From positions 132,120,460-132,184,459 of the forward strand of contig NC_045427.1 in the NCBI RefSeq assembly GCF_902635505.1: 64,000 bases of DNA, read 5' to 3'. The position numbers and the translations under genes are program-made. Of this stretch, positions 42,478-52,539 are shown piece by piece. Each line of letters begins with the position of its first letter. Position 1 is the stretch's first letter. Origin of the DNA: Sarcophilus harrisii (lineage: Eukaryota > Chordata > Mammalia > Dasyuromorphia > Dasyuridae). A model generated the notes under the pieces. The model made no database searches. It saw only the letters and a list, made by a program, of their open reading frames with translations, and had not been told where the DNA came from.

Positions 42478-43190
42478 ACTACAATAATAATATCTGATAC
42501 TTTTTTTAATTTAAAATTTTAATCTGTTTAATCCACAAGTTTTATATAGCTTTATTTTAAAAAAAAACAAAGACAAAACAAACAAAAAAAAATAAAAAAT
42601 GTGAAAACATGACAATATCCAAAATTGAGATTCTTCCATTCTTCAAAAACAAGAGCTCTGAAAGTTCAGTCTACCAACTGGAAGAACGCTAACAAGAATG
42701 ATGAATGGGACAATGACATTATGTCACATTTCACAAACAGGATTGAATACAACTGAAGGAATCTTTCTGGAATATAACTGTCCTTACAAGCAAATAGGGA
42801 AGAGGGCGGGAGAAGGGGGAGAAAACAAGACAGGAAAAAATGGAATTCCAGTGTTCCAAACCAGTAAGTTACATCAATGTAAGCCCACAGTGTCATAGCA
42901 AATGGCACATGATCATTTTCAGGACCATCCTAAGGGCTCTAATCTGGATTCACTTCAGCAGAGGTGAGAAAACAATAAAGTGCATTACAAATGTTTGGTA
43001 TCTGACACTTTTTATAGTATCTTGAGGTTTGTATAGCACATTACACACATCTTGTTTAACTTTATAAATGACCTGTGAGTTAGGTATTGCAGATGTTATT
43101 ATTCTCACTTTATAGATGAAGAGTTTCAGACTCAGAGAGGTTGTGACTTGCCTATGATGATAAAATTAATATATTGGAGGAATATTTGCT
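42478..43190 (-). mobile_element. MIR-type SINE split by a retrocopy
   Basis: Starts 'ctacaataataatatctg', resumes at 43014 with 'atagtatcttgaggtttg', then 'atgacctgtgagttaggta', 'tttatagatgaagagtttcag' and 'gaggttgtgacttgccta'. Removing 42506-43013 would restore a continuous antisense SINE. Confidence 0.7.
42491..43013 (-). pseudogene. Processed retrocopy of an mRNA 3' end, source gene unknown
   Basis: A 493-base insert (42506-42998) flanked by 'tatctgatacttttt' (42491-42505) and 'tatctgacacttttt' (42999-43013), 14 of 15 identical. On the minus strand it starts 'ccaaacatttgtaatgcac' and ends with an AATAAA signal ('aaaataaagctatata', near 42550), then about 20 bases later an A-rich tail, the layout of a polyadenylated transcript copied by L1. 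It resembles no SINE or LINE I know. An 80-residue minus frame (42666-42908) shows no domain, so the source part is probably a 3' UTR. 5' truncation is inferred. Confidence 0.75.
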
Positions 43191-43364
43191 ATAGAATGAA
43201 GGTTTTATGTGACTTCAAGTTCAGAACTCAGAGTTTCTAGTTCTCTCTGCCCATCAGCAAAATGAAAGGGTGGAACTAGCTTATCACTAAGGCCCCTTCT
43301 AACCATAAATTCTATGCTCTTCACTATTCTATGATCTGTCATCCCCTTGTTATTTCCAAGCTGT

Positions 43365-43450
43365 GTGAACAAATATTCACTGAGTGTCTGTATGCTGGGT
43401 GCTAGAAATTAGACACTGGGGAGGAGAGGATAAAGAGGGGAATAAAAGAA
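43365..43450 (-). mobile_element. L2-like LINE 3' end
   Basis: 'caaatattcactgagtgtc', 'tatgctgggtgctagaaat' are the antisense L2 terminus. Confidence 0.5.
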
Positions 43451-43559
43451 GAGGTGAAATGTGGAAACAAAAATGTTCATTCTAGACTGCATTCAAGCAC
43501 AAAATCAAAAGTCAATTGAGGTGTCAGTCTCAGGCTTATTTTGTGGCTCAGAAGGAGTT

Positions 43560-43675
43560 TGGTGCAGTGTTCTGCTTGGTTTTCTGGAGGTCTCTGGACC
43601 AGTTTTCATTTCAGCAGAGTAATCACCACGAGAATAGGCAGGTGTTAAAGTCTAAATTCTTTATTATCTCTTTAT
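43560..43675 (-). mobile_element. LTR fragment, same family as 40.17 kb
   Basis: 43606-43637 is an exact 32-base reverse complement of 40554-40585, and the flanks on both sides stay alignable (AATAAA region and the LTR end). Only the 3' part of the LTR is present. Confidence 0.75.
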
Positions 43676-43749
43676 TATTATTATTGAGTAGTTCTGCCTT
43701 TAATTAACCTTGAAGTCTTGCTTTTCTTCTCTGAGTCTTTGTACAAATT

Positions 43750-43858
43750 GGAAAGGGGAAGGAGAAGGAAAAAGAAAAAAAGGATGGAAGGGGGAAGAAA
43801 AGAAAAAAGGAGAAGGAAAAGGAGGAGAAGGAAGTAGAAGAGGAGGAAGAAGAAGAAA
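43750..43858. repeat. Purine-rich tract (GGA/GAA/AAAG)
   Basis: Nearly pyrimidine-free on the plus strand; irregular, not a single-unit repeat. Confidence 0.9.
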
Positions 43859-43872
43859 GTAGATTAATTTAG

Positions 43873-44285
43873 GTAGAATTGTCATTTTTATTATATTAGT
43901 TTGGTTTACCCATGAGCACTTAATATTCTTCTAGTTGTTTAGATCTGACTTTATTTGTGTGTAAAGTGTTTTGTAATTGTATTCATATAGTTCCTGATTT
44001 TTCTTGGCAGGTAGACTCCCAAACATTTTTTTATTATCTATAGTTATTTTAAATTGAATTTCTATTTCTATTTATTGCTGCTGACCTTTGTTGGTAACAT
44101 ATAGAAATGCTGATGATTTATGTGAATATACTTTGTATCTTGCAGCTTTGCTAAAGTTGTTAGTTGTTTCTAGTAGTTTTTGGTTGATTCTTTGAAGATT
44201 CTCTAAATATACCATCTATCATCTGCAAAGAGTGATGTTTTTGTTTCCTCATTACCTACTCTAATTTCTTTAATTTGTTTTTCTG
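43873..44285 (-). mobile_element. L1 LINE ORF2 fragment between two purine tracts
   Basis: 'gtagaattgtcatttttatt' to 'accatctatcatctgcaaag' matches antisense ORF2 around the reverse transcriptase. On the minus strand the active-site neighbourhood reads 'SLFADDRWYI', a decayed form of the L1 'SLFADDMIVYL' motif. It overlaps in family position with 14.45-14.65 kb. Confidence 0.75.
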
Positions 44286-44495
44286 AAAAAGAAAAAGAAG
44301 GAGGAGAAGAAAAAGAAGAAGAAAAGAAGGAAGAAAGAAGAGGAAGAGAAGAAAGAGGAAAACAACAACAAGAAGGAAAAGAATAAGAAGAAAGGAAAGA
44401 GGAAGAAGAAATAGAGGAAAATAAGGAAGAAGAACAAGAGGAGGTAGAGAAGAGGAGGAAGAGAAAGAGGAAAATCAAGAGGAGGAAGAAGAAGC
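44286..44495. repeat. Purine-rich tract (GAA/GGA)
   Basis: About 210 bases almost without pyrimidines; it runs directly into a MIR. The poly-Ser/Phe minus-strand frames (75-91 residues) are artefacts. Confidence 0.95.
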
Positions 44496-44499
44496 ATTT

Positions 44500-44725
44500 A
44501 TATAGTACTTTAAGTTTTGTAATGCATTCTAAAAATATTTCATCTATTTTTCACAACATCTAACCTGAGAGGTAGATATGATTACTGACCTTATTTTATA
44601 GATGAGAAAACTGAGGCAGATAAAGATTAAGTGACTTGCTCAGAGTCATATGACTAATAAGCATATGAAGCAAATTTGAATTCAGATCTTCCTGATTCCA
44701 GGTTCAGTACCATTTATCTGACTGT
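44500..44725 (-). mobile_element. MIR-type SINE, full length
   Basis: 'catttatatagtactttaag', 'cacaacatctaacctgagag', 'tttatagatgagaaaactgag', 'gacttgctcagagtcata', 'ttgaattcagatcttcctg'. Confidence 0.75.
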
Positions 44726-44859
44726 ATAGATAGGGCATATATTTTATACAAATGGTGAAATGACTTGCTTATAGATTACGATTAATGAGAGGAGAAGTCT
44801 GAATGGAAGACAAATGTCTCATGACTCCAAAGTCAGTCCATGAATGAATACCAGCTGAC

Positions 44860-44965
44860 AAGTTCTTTGAGAATAAGGATTAGTTCTTTTTTTTTCATGT
44901 CACCAGTCCCTGTCACAATGGTTGGCATATAAAAGCCACTTAAATGCTTTGTGACTAAATGATAA
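44860..44965 (+). mobile_element. L2-like LINE 3' end
   Basis: 'gttctttgagaataagg', 'caatggttggcatataaaag', 'cacttaaatgctttgtga'. Confidence 0.6.
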
Positions 44966-45149
44966 ACAAGATCTGACTGTTTTGTACATCGTGATCATTT
45001 TTAATGATGTTAGAAAAATGGTTTAATCAGAGGGTAGCACAAGGCCCCACATTTCCTTCCTTCCAGTCTAATGTAGTGTTTGAGGCTCCCAACATAATTA
45101 TTCTTGTTACAATACTATGACCATTCTTGTTAAAAATACTATATCTTTT

Positions 45150-45404
45150 GTTGTTGTTGAGTTGTTTTTCAGGCACGTCCAACTCTTCATGACCCTCTTT
45201 GGGATTTTCTTGGCAAAGATAATGAAGTGGTTTGCCATTCCCTTTTCTAGCACATTTTACAAATGAGGAAACTGAAGCAAAGAGAGTTAAGTGCTTGACT
45301 AGGACTGGGTAACTAGGAAATTTCTGAGGCTGACATGAACCCAGGAATATGAGCTTCCTGACTCAAGATTGGACACTCCTTCCACTGTGTCACCTAGCTG
45401 CCCC
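45150..45404 (-). mobile_element. MAR1-type tRNA-derived SINE
   Basis: TTG-repeat left end, 'ccaactcttcatgaccctc', 'gggattttcttggcaaag', 'tttacaaatgaggaaactg', 'ccactgtgtcacctagctgcc': a full-length antisense copy. Confidence 0.85.
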
Positions 45405-45419
45405 ACTCTATCCTTTAGG

Positions 45420-46360
45420 CCTCTGTTAGTAGAAATCTCCTATTGTCTGAAAGGGGAGAGAAGGATTAGATCAGCTATTAGATTGAAGAGAAAGAAAAAG
45501 TACCCTAAAAGGCAGAGCACAAAATGAGGTAAGATTCAAGCTGGGGAGAAGTATCACAGAAAAATTCTAGGATTTGGATTGCTGCCATCAAAACACAAAC
45601 CTAGGAATTATGTTCAGGTACTCTTCCTACTAGACTCCTGTTAGAAAAGGGATAGAATCAGACTTCTCCCAGACAAGCCCGTCAATGCCTATTGGGACAG
45701 GTTCAGCTTAGGGCTTTCCTTCTTAGTCTGTAAATTCTCTTGTCTTTCTTCCTTGCCCTTCTCCAGCATCAAGGACAGGGGACCACCTTGAGAACATCAC
45801 TGCTCCTCCTAAACTCCACATACAGTAATAATGAGGAAATAATTTTCTTCAAGTTTATATGAAATTCTCCCTGTGGTCTTTGGGAGATTAAAGGGTTTTA
45901 AAAATTGTGATAAAACTGGCTTGCCTCTAGGCAGTACCTTTGATTGACAAGCCGTACAAAAGAGATCTAACTTAACAGATTCTATGAAAAATTAAACCTC
46001 CTCATTGCTGCCTCCTTACCCTCTCAGACTTAAAGACATACTGAGTGTAAGACAATGAAGAACAAATATTTTATCAAAAGATTAATTGTACATACAAAAT
46101 ATCATTTCAACAATAAAAAGTCAGTGTGAATAACAGAAGGATAAGTCTATGTAACTGAGGAAGAGGGAGAGGGGATGTAAATGCCCCTCAACCATTTGAT
46201 TTAGCAATTGATGGAGAAGGGGAGGGCAAGGCAAAGAGAAATCTGGTAATAACCAGATAGCTAATCTTCTGTTTGGCCACCTCTGCTATTGAGGCTCTCT
46301 TCCTCCCTAATCTATTTGATACCCCAATGGTCCTACCCATGCAGGGCAGCAGGATTTCAA
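45420..46360. other. Unassigned, apparently single-copy
   Basis: About 940 bases with no family recognised and no long open frame; one of the larger repeat-free stretches. Confidence 0.4.
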
Positions 46361-46364
46361 ATTG

Positions 46365-46800
46365 TCCTATTCAATAACGGTATCTAACTCTTTAAAGAGG
46401 ACTTTGTGGGAAAGAGAAATCTGCATCCAGAGAAAGGACTATGGGGACTGAATATGGATCACAACATAGTATCTTCACCGTTTTTTGTTGTTGTCATTGT
46501 TTACGTACTTTTTTCTTCTTTCTCATTTTTTTCTCTTTTGATCTGATTTTTCTTGTGCAGCATGATAAATATGGAAATATGTTTAGAAGAATTGTACATG
46601 TTTAATTATATTGAATTACTTGCTGTCTAAAGTAGGGGAGAAAGGGGAGGGGGAAGTTTTGGAACACAAGGTTTTGCAAGGATGAATGTTGAAAATTATC
46701 TTTGCATGTGTTGAGAAAAATAAAAAACTATTATTATAAATAAATAAATATAGAAAAATAAATGAATGAATGGATAGATAGATGGCTATCCTATTCAATA
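46365..46800 (+). mobile_element. 5'-truncated L1 3' UTR with target-site duplication
   Basis: 'aaatctgcatccagagaaag', 'gatcacaacatagtatcttc', 'ttcttgtgcagcatgataa', 'aggttttgcaaggatgaatg', 'caagataatt'-type end and an AAAT/GATA-rich tail. 'tcctattcaata' occurs at 46365-46376 and 46789-46800. Confidence 0.88.
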
Positions 46801-46839
46801 CTTAGAAGCTTTTAGAAGGGGATACTATAGGGTTATAGG

Positions 46840-47000
46840 AAGTTTAGATTTGGAAAAATATTTTGAATCATTCAGTCTAATCATTTAATTTTAGAAATGA
46901 GGAAACTGGGATCCAATAAGGCGAAGTAACATGTCTAAGACAACACAGATAATAAATGGCTAAGATAAGATTAAAAATACAGTCAGAGACACAACCCAAA
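46840..47000 (-). mobile_element. MIR-type SINE
   Basis: 'ttcagtctaatcatttaat', 'agaaatgaggaaactgggatc', 'aagtaacatgtctaagac'. Confidence 0.6.
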
Positions 47001-47024
47001 CAAAGTCATCCTGTTTCTGAGGCT

Positions 47025-47465
47025 TGACCTTTTTTAGCATCCAACATGGGACTCACAACACTCCCAAATGTGGCCTGAGCTACATTAAAATGTAATTGGG
47101 AAATATTTAACAAAATAAATAAAATACACTAAAAAATACATTTTAAAACTAAGTCAATATATAAACACAGAAATCCTTATGTAGATTTTTTGTGGTTGTT
47201 GTCATTTTTCAGTGATGTTTGACTCTTTGTGACCCCATTTGGGTTTTTCTTGGCAAAGACGCTAGAAATGTTTGTCATTTCCTTCTCCAGCTCATTTTAC
47301 AGATGAGGAAACTGAGGCAAACAGGATTAAATTACTGGTAACACAATAAATGTCTAAAATCAAATATGGAAAGATGAAACTTCCTGATTCCAAGTCTAGC
47401 ACTGTGTACTCTATGCCTCTTGTAGGCCTAGTGACCTATATTTCTATTTGAGTTTCATACCCCTA
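47025..47465. mobile_element. hAT-like MITE split by a SINE
   Basis: Left: 'aacatgggactcacaacac', 'aaaatgtaattgggaaatat', 'aacaaaataaataaaatac', 'taagtcaatatataaac'. Right: 'atatttctatttgagtttc', 'atacccctaataa'. I recall this combination as one widespread non-autonomous DNA element of hAT type. Part of the same motif ('aaatgtaattggggg') recurs at 59.47 kb. The class assignment is from memory only. Confidence 0.45.
47195..47420 (-). mobile_element. MAR1-type SINE nested in the MITE
   Basis: 'gttgttgtcatttttcagtg', 'ctttgtgaccccatttggg', 'ttttcttggcaaagacgc', 'tttacagatgaggaaactgag', 'cttcctgattccaagtc'. Confidence 0.85.
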
Positions 47466-47489
47466 ATAAAAGAAGCTTTCCTTAAAACA

Positions 47490-47830
47490 ATAAGCAGTAT
47501 CTAAAACCAAAAGCAAGCATTATTTGTAAGGGAGAGAAGCTGGAAGCATTCCCAATAAGATCAGGGTGAAACAAGGATGCCCATCACCACAATTATTCAA
47601 CATTGTGCTAGAAATGTTGGCTTTAGCAATAAGAAAAGAAAAACAAATTAAAGGAAGTAGAATAGGCAATGAGGAAATAAAACTATCACTCTTTGCAGAT
47701 GATATGATGATATACTTAAAGAATCCTAGAAAATCACCCCAAAACCTATTGGAAACAATTAAGAACTCTAGCAAAGTTGCAAGATATAAAATAAACCCAC
47801 ACAAATCATCAGCATTTCTATATATTACTG
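47490..47830 (+). mobile_element. L1 LINE reverse-transcriptase fragment
   Basis: The 149-residue frame 47566-48015 starts with L1 RT: '[33 protein letters not shown]', the catalytic '[11 protein letters not shown]' (YADD-type box, here FADD), '[19 protein letters not shown]' and '[14 protein letters not shown]'. Only this segment of ORF2 is present; after 47830 the match ends. It is the only RT catalytic core legible in frame in the window. Confidence 0.9.
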
Positions 47831-47831
47831 A

Positions 47832-48190
47832 GTTTCATTTCTCTAACTACACCATACCATTTTTTCAACTCTTATCTATATCCTTCCATAAATCTTCCAC
47901 AGTTATGTATCACAGAACTTCCTCTAGGTCTTTTCATATTTCATGGATTCTGCTGCAATATTCAGGCTCATTACATGAGAAATTAGTTTTGTCCTGCTCA
48001 ATTCCAAAGGACTGAATTAAGAACCATAACATGTTGCTCTATGTCTAAATCTGAAATCTCAGTTATACTGACAATGAAAAGAATGAGAGAGCTGGAGATT
48101 GCACCATGACATCATGGGAAGATTAGATAAGGAAACTAAAAGTTTTGAGACCTGGAAAAAATTTTAAAGTGTGATGAGCCTAGGGGACAT
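47832..48190. other. Unassigned sequence
   Basis: Nothing recognised after the L1 match ends. Confidence 0.35.
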
Positions 48191-48194
48191 GTGT

Positions 48195-48470
48195 GCAGAA
48201 GGGAGAGGGTATGAGAGTAGGATTGCTGTCTTCAAGTATTTGAAGCCTATCAGATGTGGAAGAAGTAGAAGAAAAAATAAACTTGTCATCTTTGGCCAAA
48301 ATGGGCTGAAATTTATGAACAATGAACAAGATTACACAGAGGCAGCTCACATACAGGTTAGAATAAAGAAAAGTTTCCTAATAACTAGATCTATCCAAAA
48401 GGAAAATGGGTTTCCCTAAGAGAAAGATTCCTCTCTTTGGAGAGGATGCTCTCCAAATGGCACCTGGATA
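48195..48470 (+). mobile_element. CR1/L3-type LINE 3' fragment
   Basis: 'gattgctgtcttcaagtat', 'ttgaagcctatcagatgtgg', 'aaatttatgaacaatgaac', 'aaaagtttcctaataacta' and 'gatctatccaaaaggaaaatg' follow the L3 order closely. The 82-residue frame here is a by-product. Confidence 0.65.
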
Positions 48471-48474
48471 ATTA

Positions 48475-48670
48475 CTCGCAATTTACAATTATTATCTATT
48501 TTGATTCTCATAACAACCCTGGGATGTAGGTGTTATTATTATCATTATTTCTATTTTATAAATGAAGAAACAGAGGCAAACAAATTAATTCACACACAAC
48601 ACAATGTCACACAACTAATAATTTGAACTCAGATCTTCCTGATTTCTGGCCTAGGTCTAGTTGCCTGCCT
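48475..48670 (-). mobile_element. MIR-type SINE
   Basis: 'tctcataacaaccctgggatg', 'tttataaatgaagaaacagagg', 'ttgaactcagatcttcctg'. Confidence 0.7.
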
Positions 48671-48989
48671 TAAGGACAAATAGTGAGCTTCTGTGCTGGA
48701 ATGAAAAAGACAAGTGATGGGCTTGATATTTAAGCCTCATATTATTTACAAGGACTTCTCAATGGGCATAGCTTGCAGAGAAACAACATGGGCATATGTG
48801 AATATAAAATGTAATTGACAGATTGACATTTATCAAGAAAATGGAGCATGTCTTTAATGAGAATTAGCAACTCTCTAATCTATTGTGAATATATTAGATT
48901 CTTCATTTTTGGCTTTGAAAATGGGTTGTCAAATTATCTGGTAGAAAAAGGAAATTTGCCAAGAATTCTGTAGTAACCCTCTAATTTTT

Positions 48990-49800
48990 CTTACTATCTC
49001 CAGTCAAGCTCTTCTTCCTTATCCAAATATCCTGAACAGGATGCCAAGTTAAATTTTCGAAAGCTTAAAAATCTTGCATAACTCCTTTTTACTGATAGGA
49101 TGAAATTCTTATCTAGAAATATAACCTATCCTCCCCCATATCTTGACTTAACCCATATTTTCAGACTTTATGTTCAACCACTTTCCCAAACAGAGCCTCA
49201 TCTCCTGACAGATTTGTCTCTTCAAATTTTCCTATGCATGCCTCATACATTCCCACCTTGGTATTGATTTCCTGTGACATTGGTTCCATTCCATGGGCCT
49301 TCACCCCGCCTCCAAACTACCTCTGTTCATCTTTCTATGAGTATTGCATTTGTCGTCAGAGGTTCTGATTTCAATTTCAGCTCAGTCACTTACTGTACAT
49401 GTGACCTTGGAAAAATCATTCACTTCTCAATACCTCTGTTTCCTTATCTGTAAAATGGAGGGTTGTGTAAATTTAATGATCCCTAAGATTCTAATTCTAA
49501 CTTCTATAAACCTAGGAATCTAATAAAACTTCTTATTCATCCTTCATGGTCTATAGGAAGTTCCAGCTCTTTAATGAATAGTTTCTTTTTGTTTGTTTTG
49601 TCTTCCTAGATTGGCAATGTTACCCACCTCTTCTGAGTTCTCATTAAGATTCATTATTCATTTACTACTTTCTGTATTGTAATCAAACTTTACATATGGA
49701 TATGTCTTTTCTTCCAATTCTTTCTTCTATTCTTTAGTGTGGAAGCTTATGAACAGCAGGAAATATGTATCTTCCACAGTCACTAGTACATAACTGATCA
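48990..49800 (+). mobile_element. L2-like LINE split by a MIR
   Basis: 'cctaacctatcctcccc'-like body, 'tttatgttcaaccactttcc', then after the MIR 'aaacttcttattcatcc', 'ggaagttccagctctttaatg', 'tagtgtggaagcttatgaac', 'tccacagtcactagtacata'. Diverged; 48680-48985 before it is unassigned. Confidence 0.55.
49345..49505 (+). mobile_element. MIR-type SINE nested in L2
   Basis: 'gatttcaatttcagctcag', 'ttactgtacatgtgaccttgg', 'tctgtttccttatctgtaaa', 'atggagggttgtg'. Confidence 0.65.
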
Positions 49801-49804
49801 CTAG

Positions 49805-49960
49805 TCGATGATAATAAAGTCAAGAGCTTTTTAAGTATTTACAATATGCCAGATACTGTGTTAAAAATCTGGGGATAAAGAGAAAGGCAAAAGAAAAGAC
49901 AATCCCTAAATTTGAGGAGCTTATGTTATCCTTGGGGGATGACCACATAAAAGGAGGCTA
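49805..49960 (-). mobile_element. L2-like LINE 3' end
   Basis: 'tttacaatatgccagatactg', 'ctggggataaagagaaagg', 'gaggagcttatgttatc'. Confidence 0.65.
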
Positions 49961-50204
49961 AAGTGTTTGGGGGGAGGGTGTCAGAAGTTCACTGAAGCTC
50001 CAGACCCTTATTTCCAACTTTCTTTTGGACATCTCCACTCCAGCAACTCATTTTCAACATATCCAAAAATTCCATACTCTTTTCTTTACGGTTTACAAGC
50101 AATCATTGGATCATTATTTCTAATTGTTTGTCTTCTTCGACAAGTCTTTTACCACTTCATGTCTACTCACCACTTTGGCTTCGAAGCAGCTGCCTGATAA
50201 TGAC

Positions 50205-50820
50205 ACTTTGTAGACATAGTATGACTATTCCTATAATCAGCTTTCCATGCTGACTTTCCTATTTCTCTTAAAGGTATTACCATCCTTCCAATTACTCACA
50301 TTAGAAATGTGGATTATTGTCCCTTCTTGATTTACTCCATACCCAAAAGTTTGCTTCAAAACCTTTTTTCCTCCTTTTTCCCTCAGCCTTTACCATTACA
50401 CTTGCTTTTTAATTGATGTTCCTTTTTTTCCTGTAATCTTTTCCAGTACACACCAATCCATTCTGTATATTATTACCAAATTAGATTTTCTAATCCATGG
50501 TTTCTCTCTTTTTTTAACTACTTGCCCCAAAACCTTCAATGGCTTCCCATTACCTAAAGATTTAAGTCCAAATTCCTTAACATGACATTCATTGTTCTCC
50601 ATGATCAAGCCACAGTCTACCTTTTCTACTGTTTTCACCCCAGAAATACCTCCTGTGTTGAACATCTTGTGTACATATTTATTTACAGATACCTTACCTC
50701 TTCTAGTAGACTGTGAGCTATTTAAGAGCAAAAGTATTTCTTTTCTTTTTTAATTTTCTATAGGGCCAACATAGAGTTTTGAACATAGCAGGCCCTCAAT
50801 AAATGTTTATTGAATTGAAA
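50205..50820 (+). mobile_element. L2-like LINE 3' half
   Basis: 'ccatccttccaattactcac', 'caatggcttcccattacc', 'tgttctccatgatcaagcc', 'gtagactgtgagctattta', 'gaacatagcaggccctc', 'aataaatgtttattgaattg': sense L2 with an intact extreme 3' end. Confidence 0.7.
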
Positions 50821-50859
50821 TGTATAAGAAGAAATCTCCAAATGAGATAAATAAGACTT

Positions 50860-51100
50860 AAAACAATAACTAGAATTTACATAGCACTTTAAGGTTTGCA
50901 AAGTAGTTTATAAATATTACTTTCTTTTATCCTTGTATCATCCTTCCTGAGAGAGTAGTTGTTATTATTATACCCATTTTACAAATGAAAAAACTGAGGC
51001 AGACTAAAATTAAGACCTTGCCTAAGGTCACACAAATAGTAAGTATCTAAAGCCACATTCCAACTCAAGTCTTCCAGACACCGGGTCCAGCTCCCTGTCC
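50860..51100 (-). mobile_element. MIR/MIR3-type SINE, full length
   Basis: 'gaatttacatagcactttaag', 'gtttgcaaagtagtttat', 'tttacaaatgaaaaaactgag', 'ctaaggtcacacaaatag', 'caactcaagtcttccagac'. Confidence 0.75.
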
Positions 51101-51104
51101 AAAA

Positions 51105-51788
51105 TACTCACCATGTAGATGCCTAATCTACATCAGTTAAAACAAGGTGCCATTTTTCTTATGGTCCTCTGAGTCTGCCCTAATTACATTGCATGATAGA
51201 ATTTTCTTCCTTTTCAAAAAATGTATGCATTGCCTTTATCTTCATAGTAGATTATTTTGATCAAAATCACTACAAGGTCAGATGAGCAAGTGTCCCATGA
51301 AATGATGTTTTATGTTGCCTTGAAACAAAGGATGAGATCAACTCCTCCAACTCCATTATTTGCCTCTGGAAATTTGTGAGTCAGTCTTCCATTTAGCTGC
51401 CCCTTCTTTATGTCTTCTGGTTTCTTTACAGTGTGAATATTAATACTGGTATAGCTCTTATCCTGCAGTAGTATATCAACCATCTCACCATTGAATAAAG
51501 ATTTCCCTCTCAACAGTCTGCTAACCTTTGAGAATTTTCTTCACTCCTCACTTCATTTTCTACTTATGGTCAGAGGAACAATGAATAGAAATTGAACTAT
51601 TGTAATGGAACACAATTATGTGAAGAAAATTAACAAAGTGTAAAAGAACATCCATTACATATTAGATTAACAAGAAATAATTGTATCTCTTGTGACTCTT
51701 TTATACCCTCTCATAAAAGGGTAGTTTATGAGATCTTGCTGAGGTTTTTTTCCCCTCAATCTTCGACATCTCTGCTCTTCTCTAAGTG
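51105..51788. other. Unassigned, apparently single-copy
   Basis: No family recognised. A 67-residue minus frame (51310-51513) carries no motif. Confidence 0.4.
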
Positions 51789-52348
51789 GTATTGTTGAGG
51801 TGTAGACCACATGTTGAGGTCTGCATTTGGGGTACCTAAATGAAATTAGGGTTTAGTTAAGGTCTAGTGGCAGGTTTGGGGTACAGGGAGTCAAACAGAG
51901 TTCCCCTGCAACCCCCTTAGATTCGGCGCAAGGATACGGTGGTATATGAGGTCTAGAAGCGGCGCGGATTCCCAATAAAAGTATTTATTGGCCCAGAGAG
52001 CTAGATTAATAAAAGAGGTTTATTATTGAGTTTAGAAGTAGGAGATAAGTGAAGGTAGAGATAAGGAGGGCACTGGACAGAGGGTCCAGTGGACAGAGGG
52101 TCCTCACATGGCGACCATGTTTGGAATCTCTGCAAAGAGAGGTTCCCAGTGTGGTCCTTTTAAGTCGGAGACTTAGCTCGAGGGGCTTTGGGGTGTAGCC
52201 CCAGAGTTGGCTCAGATCCGGGTGGGGCTGGGACAGGTCGGGACCTTCTATTGGAATTCAAAGGGACCAGGATTTGTGAGTCAAAGGGTAATTTACATTA
52301 GCTAGGGGGGTTGGGAATCAAAGATTGGAATCTTTCCCGCATCAGTAT
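51789..52348 (-). mobile_element. Solo LTR of an endogenous retrovirus, with 4-base TSD
   Basis: The body 51793-52344 (552 bases) runs TG...CA and is flanked by 'gtat' on both sides (51789-51792, 52345-52348). On the minus strand it has U3 sequence, a TATA-like 'cttaaaaggacc', a pair of AATAAA signals and a U5 with a CpG-bearing stretch. A 4-base duplication suits a gammaretrovirus-like (class I) element. There is no internal sequence, so the provirus has been reduced by LTR-LTR recombination. The retained CpGs and intact ends suggest it is among the younger insertions here. Confidence 0.85.
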
Positions 52349-52539
52349 TAATAGGAAGGTTTCTGATTCTATATACCCAGTTTTTTCACCATACCCAAAT
52401 CTCTTCCTAAAGGTAGCATTTGAGGAGATTCTGCATATGTAAAGAGGAAGCTGAGGCTATAACAAAGAGCTAAAATCTATGGAGGCACTCCTTTTATTCC
52501 AAATGATGTTAGCACCAATACGCCCTTCCTACGAAAGGG

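Noticed and set aside
42666-42908. 80-residue frame inside the retrocopy as a retrogene
   Set aside because: No domain, and its position just upstream of the polyadenylation signal fits 3' UTR sequence better.
40166-43675. A provirus bounded by the two related LTR copies
   Set aside because: The copies are in opposite orientation, one is a fragment, and the interval holds ordinary L2, MIR and retrocopy sequence.
47566-48015. 149-residue frame as a possible host or retroviral polymerase gene
   Set aside because: The first 85 residues are an L1 reverse-transcriptase fragment; the remainder is unrelated flanking sequence read by chance. No start region or flanking domains exist.
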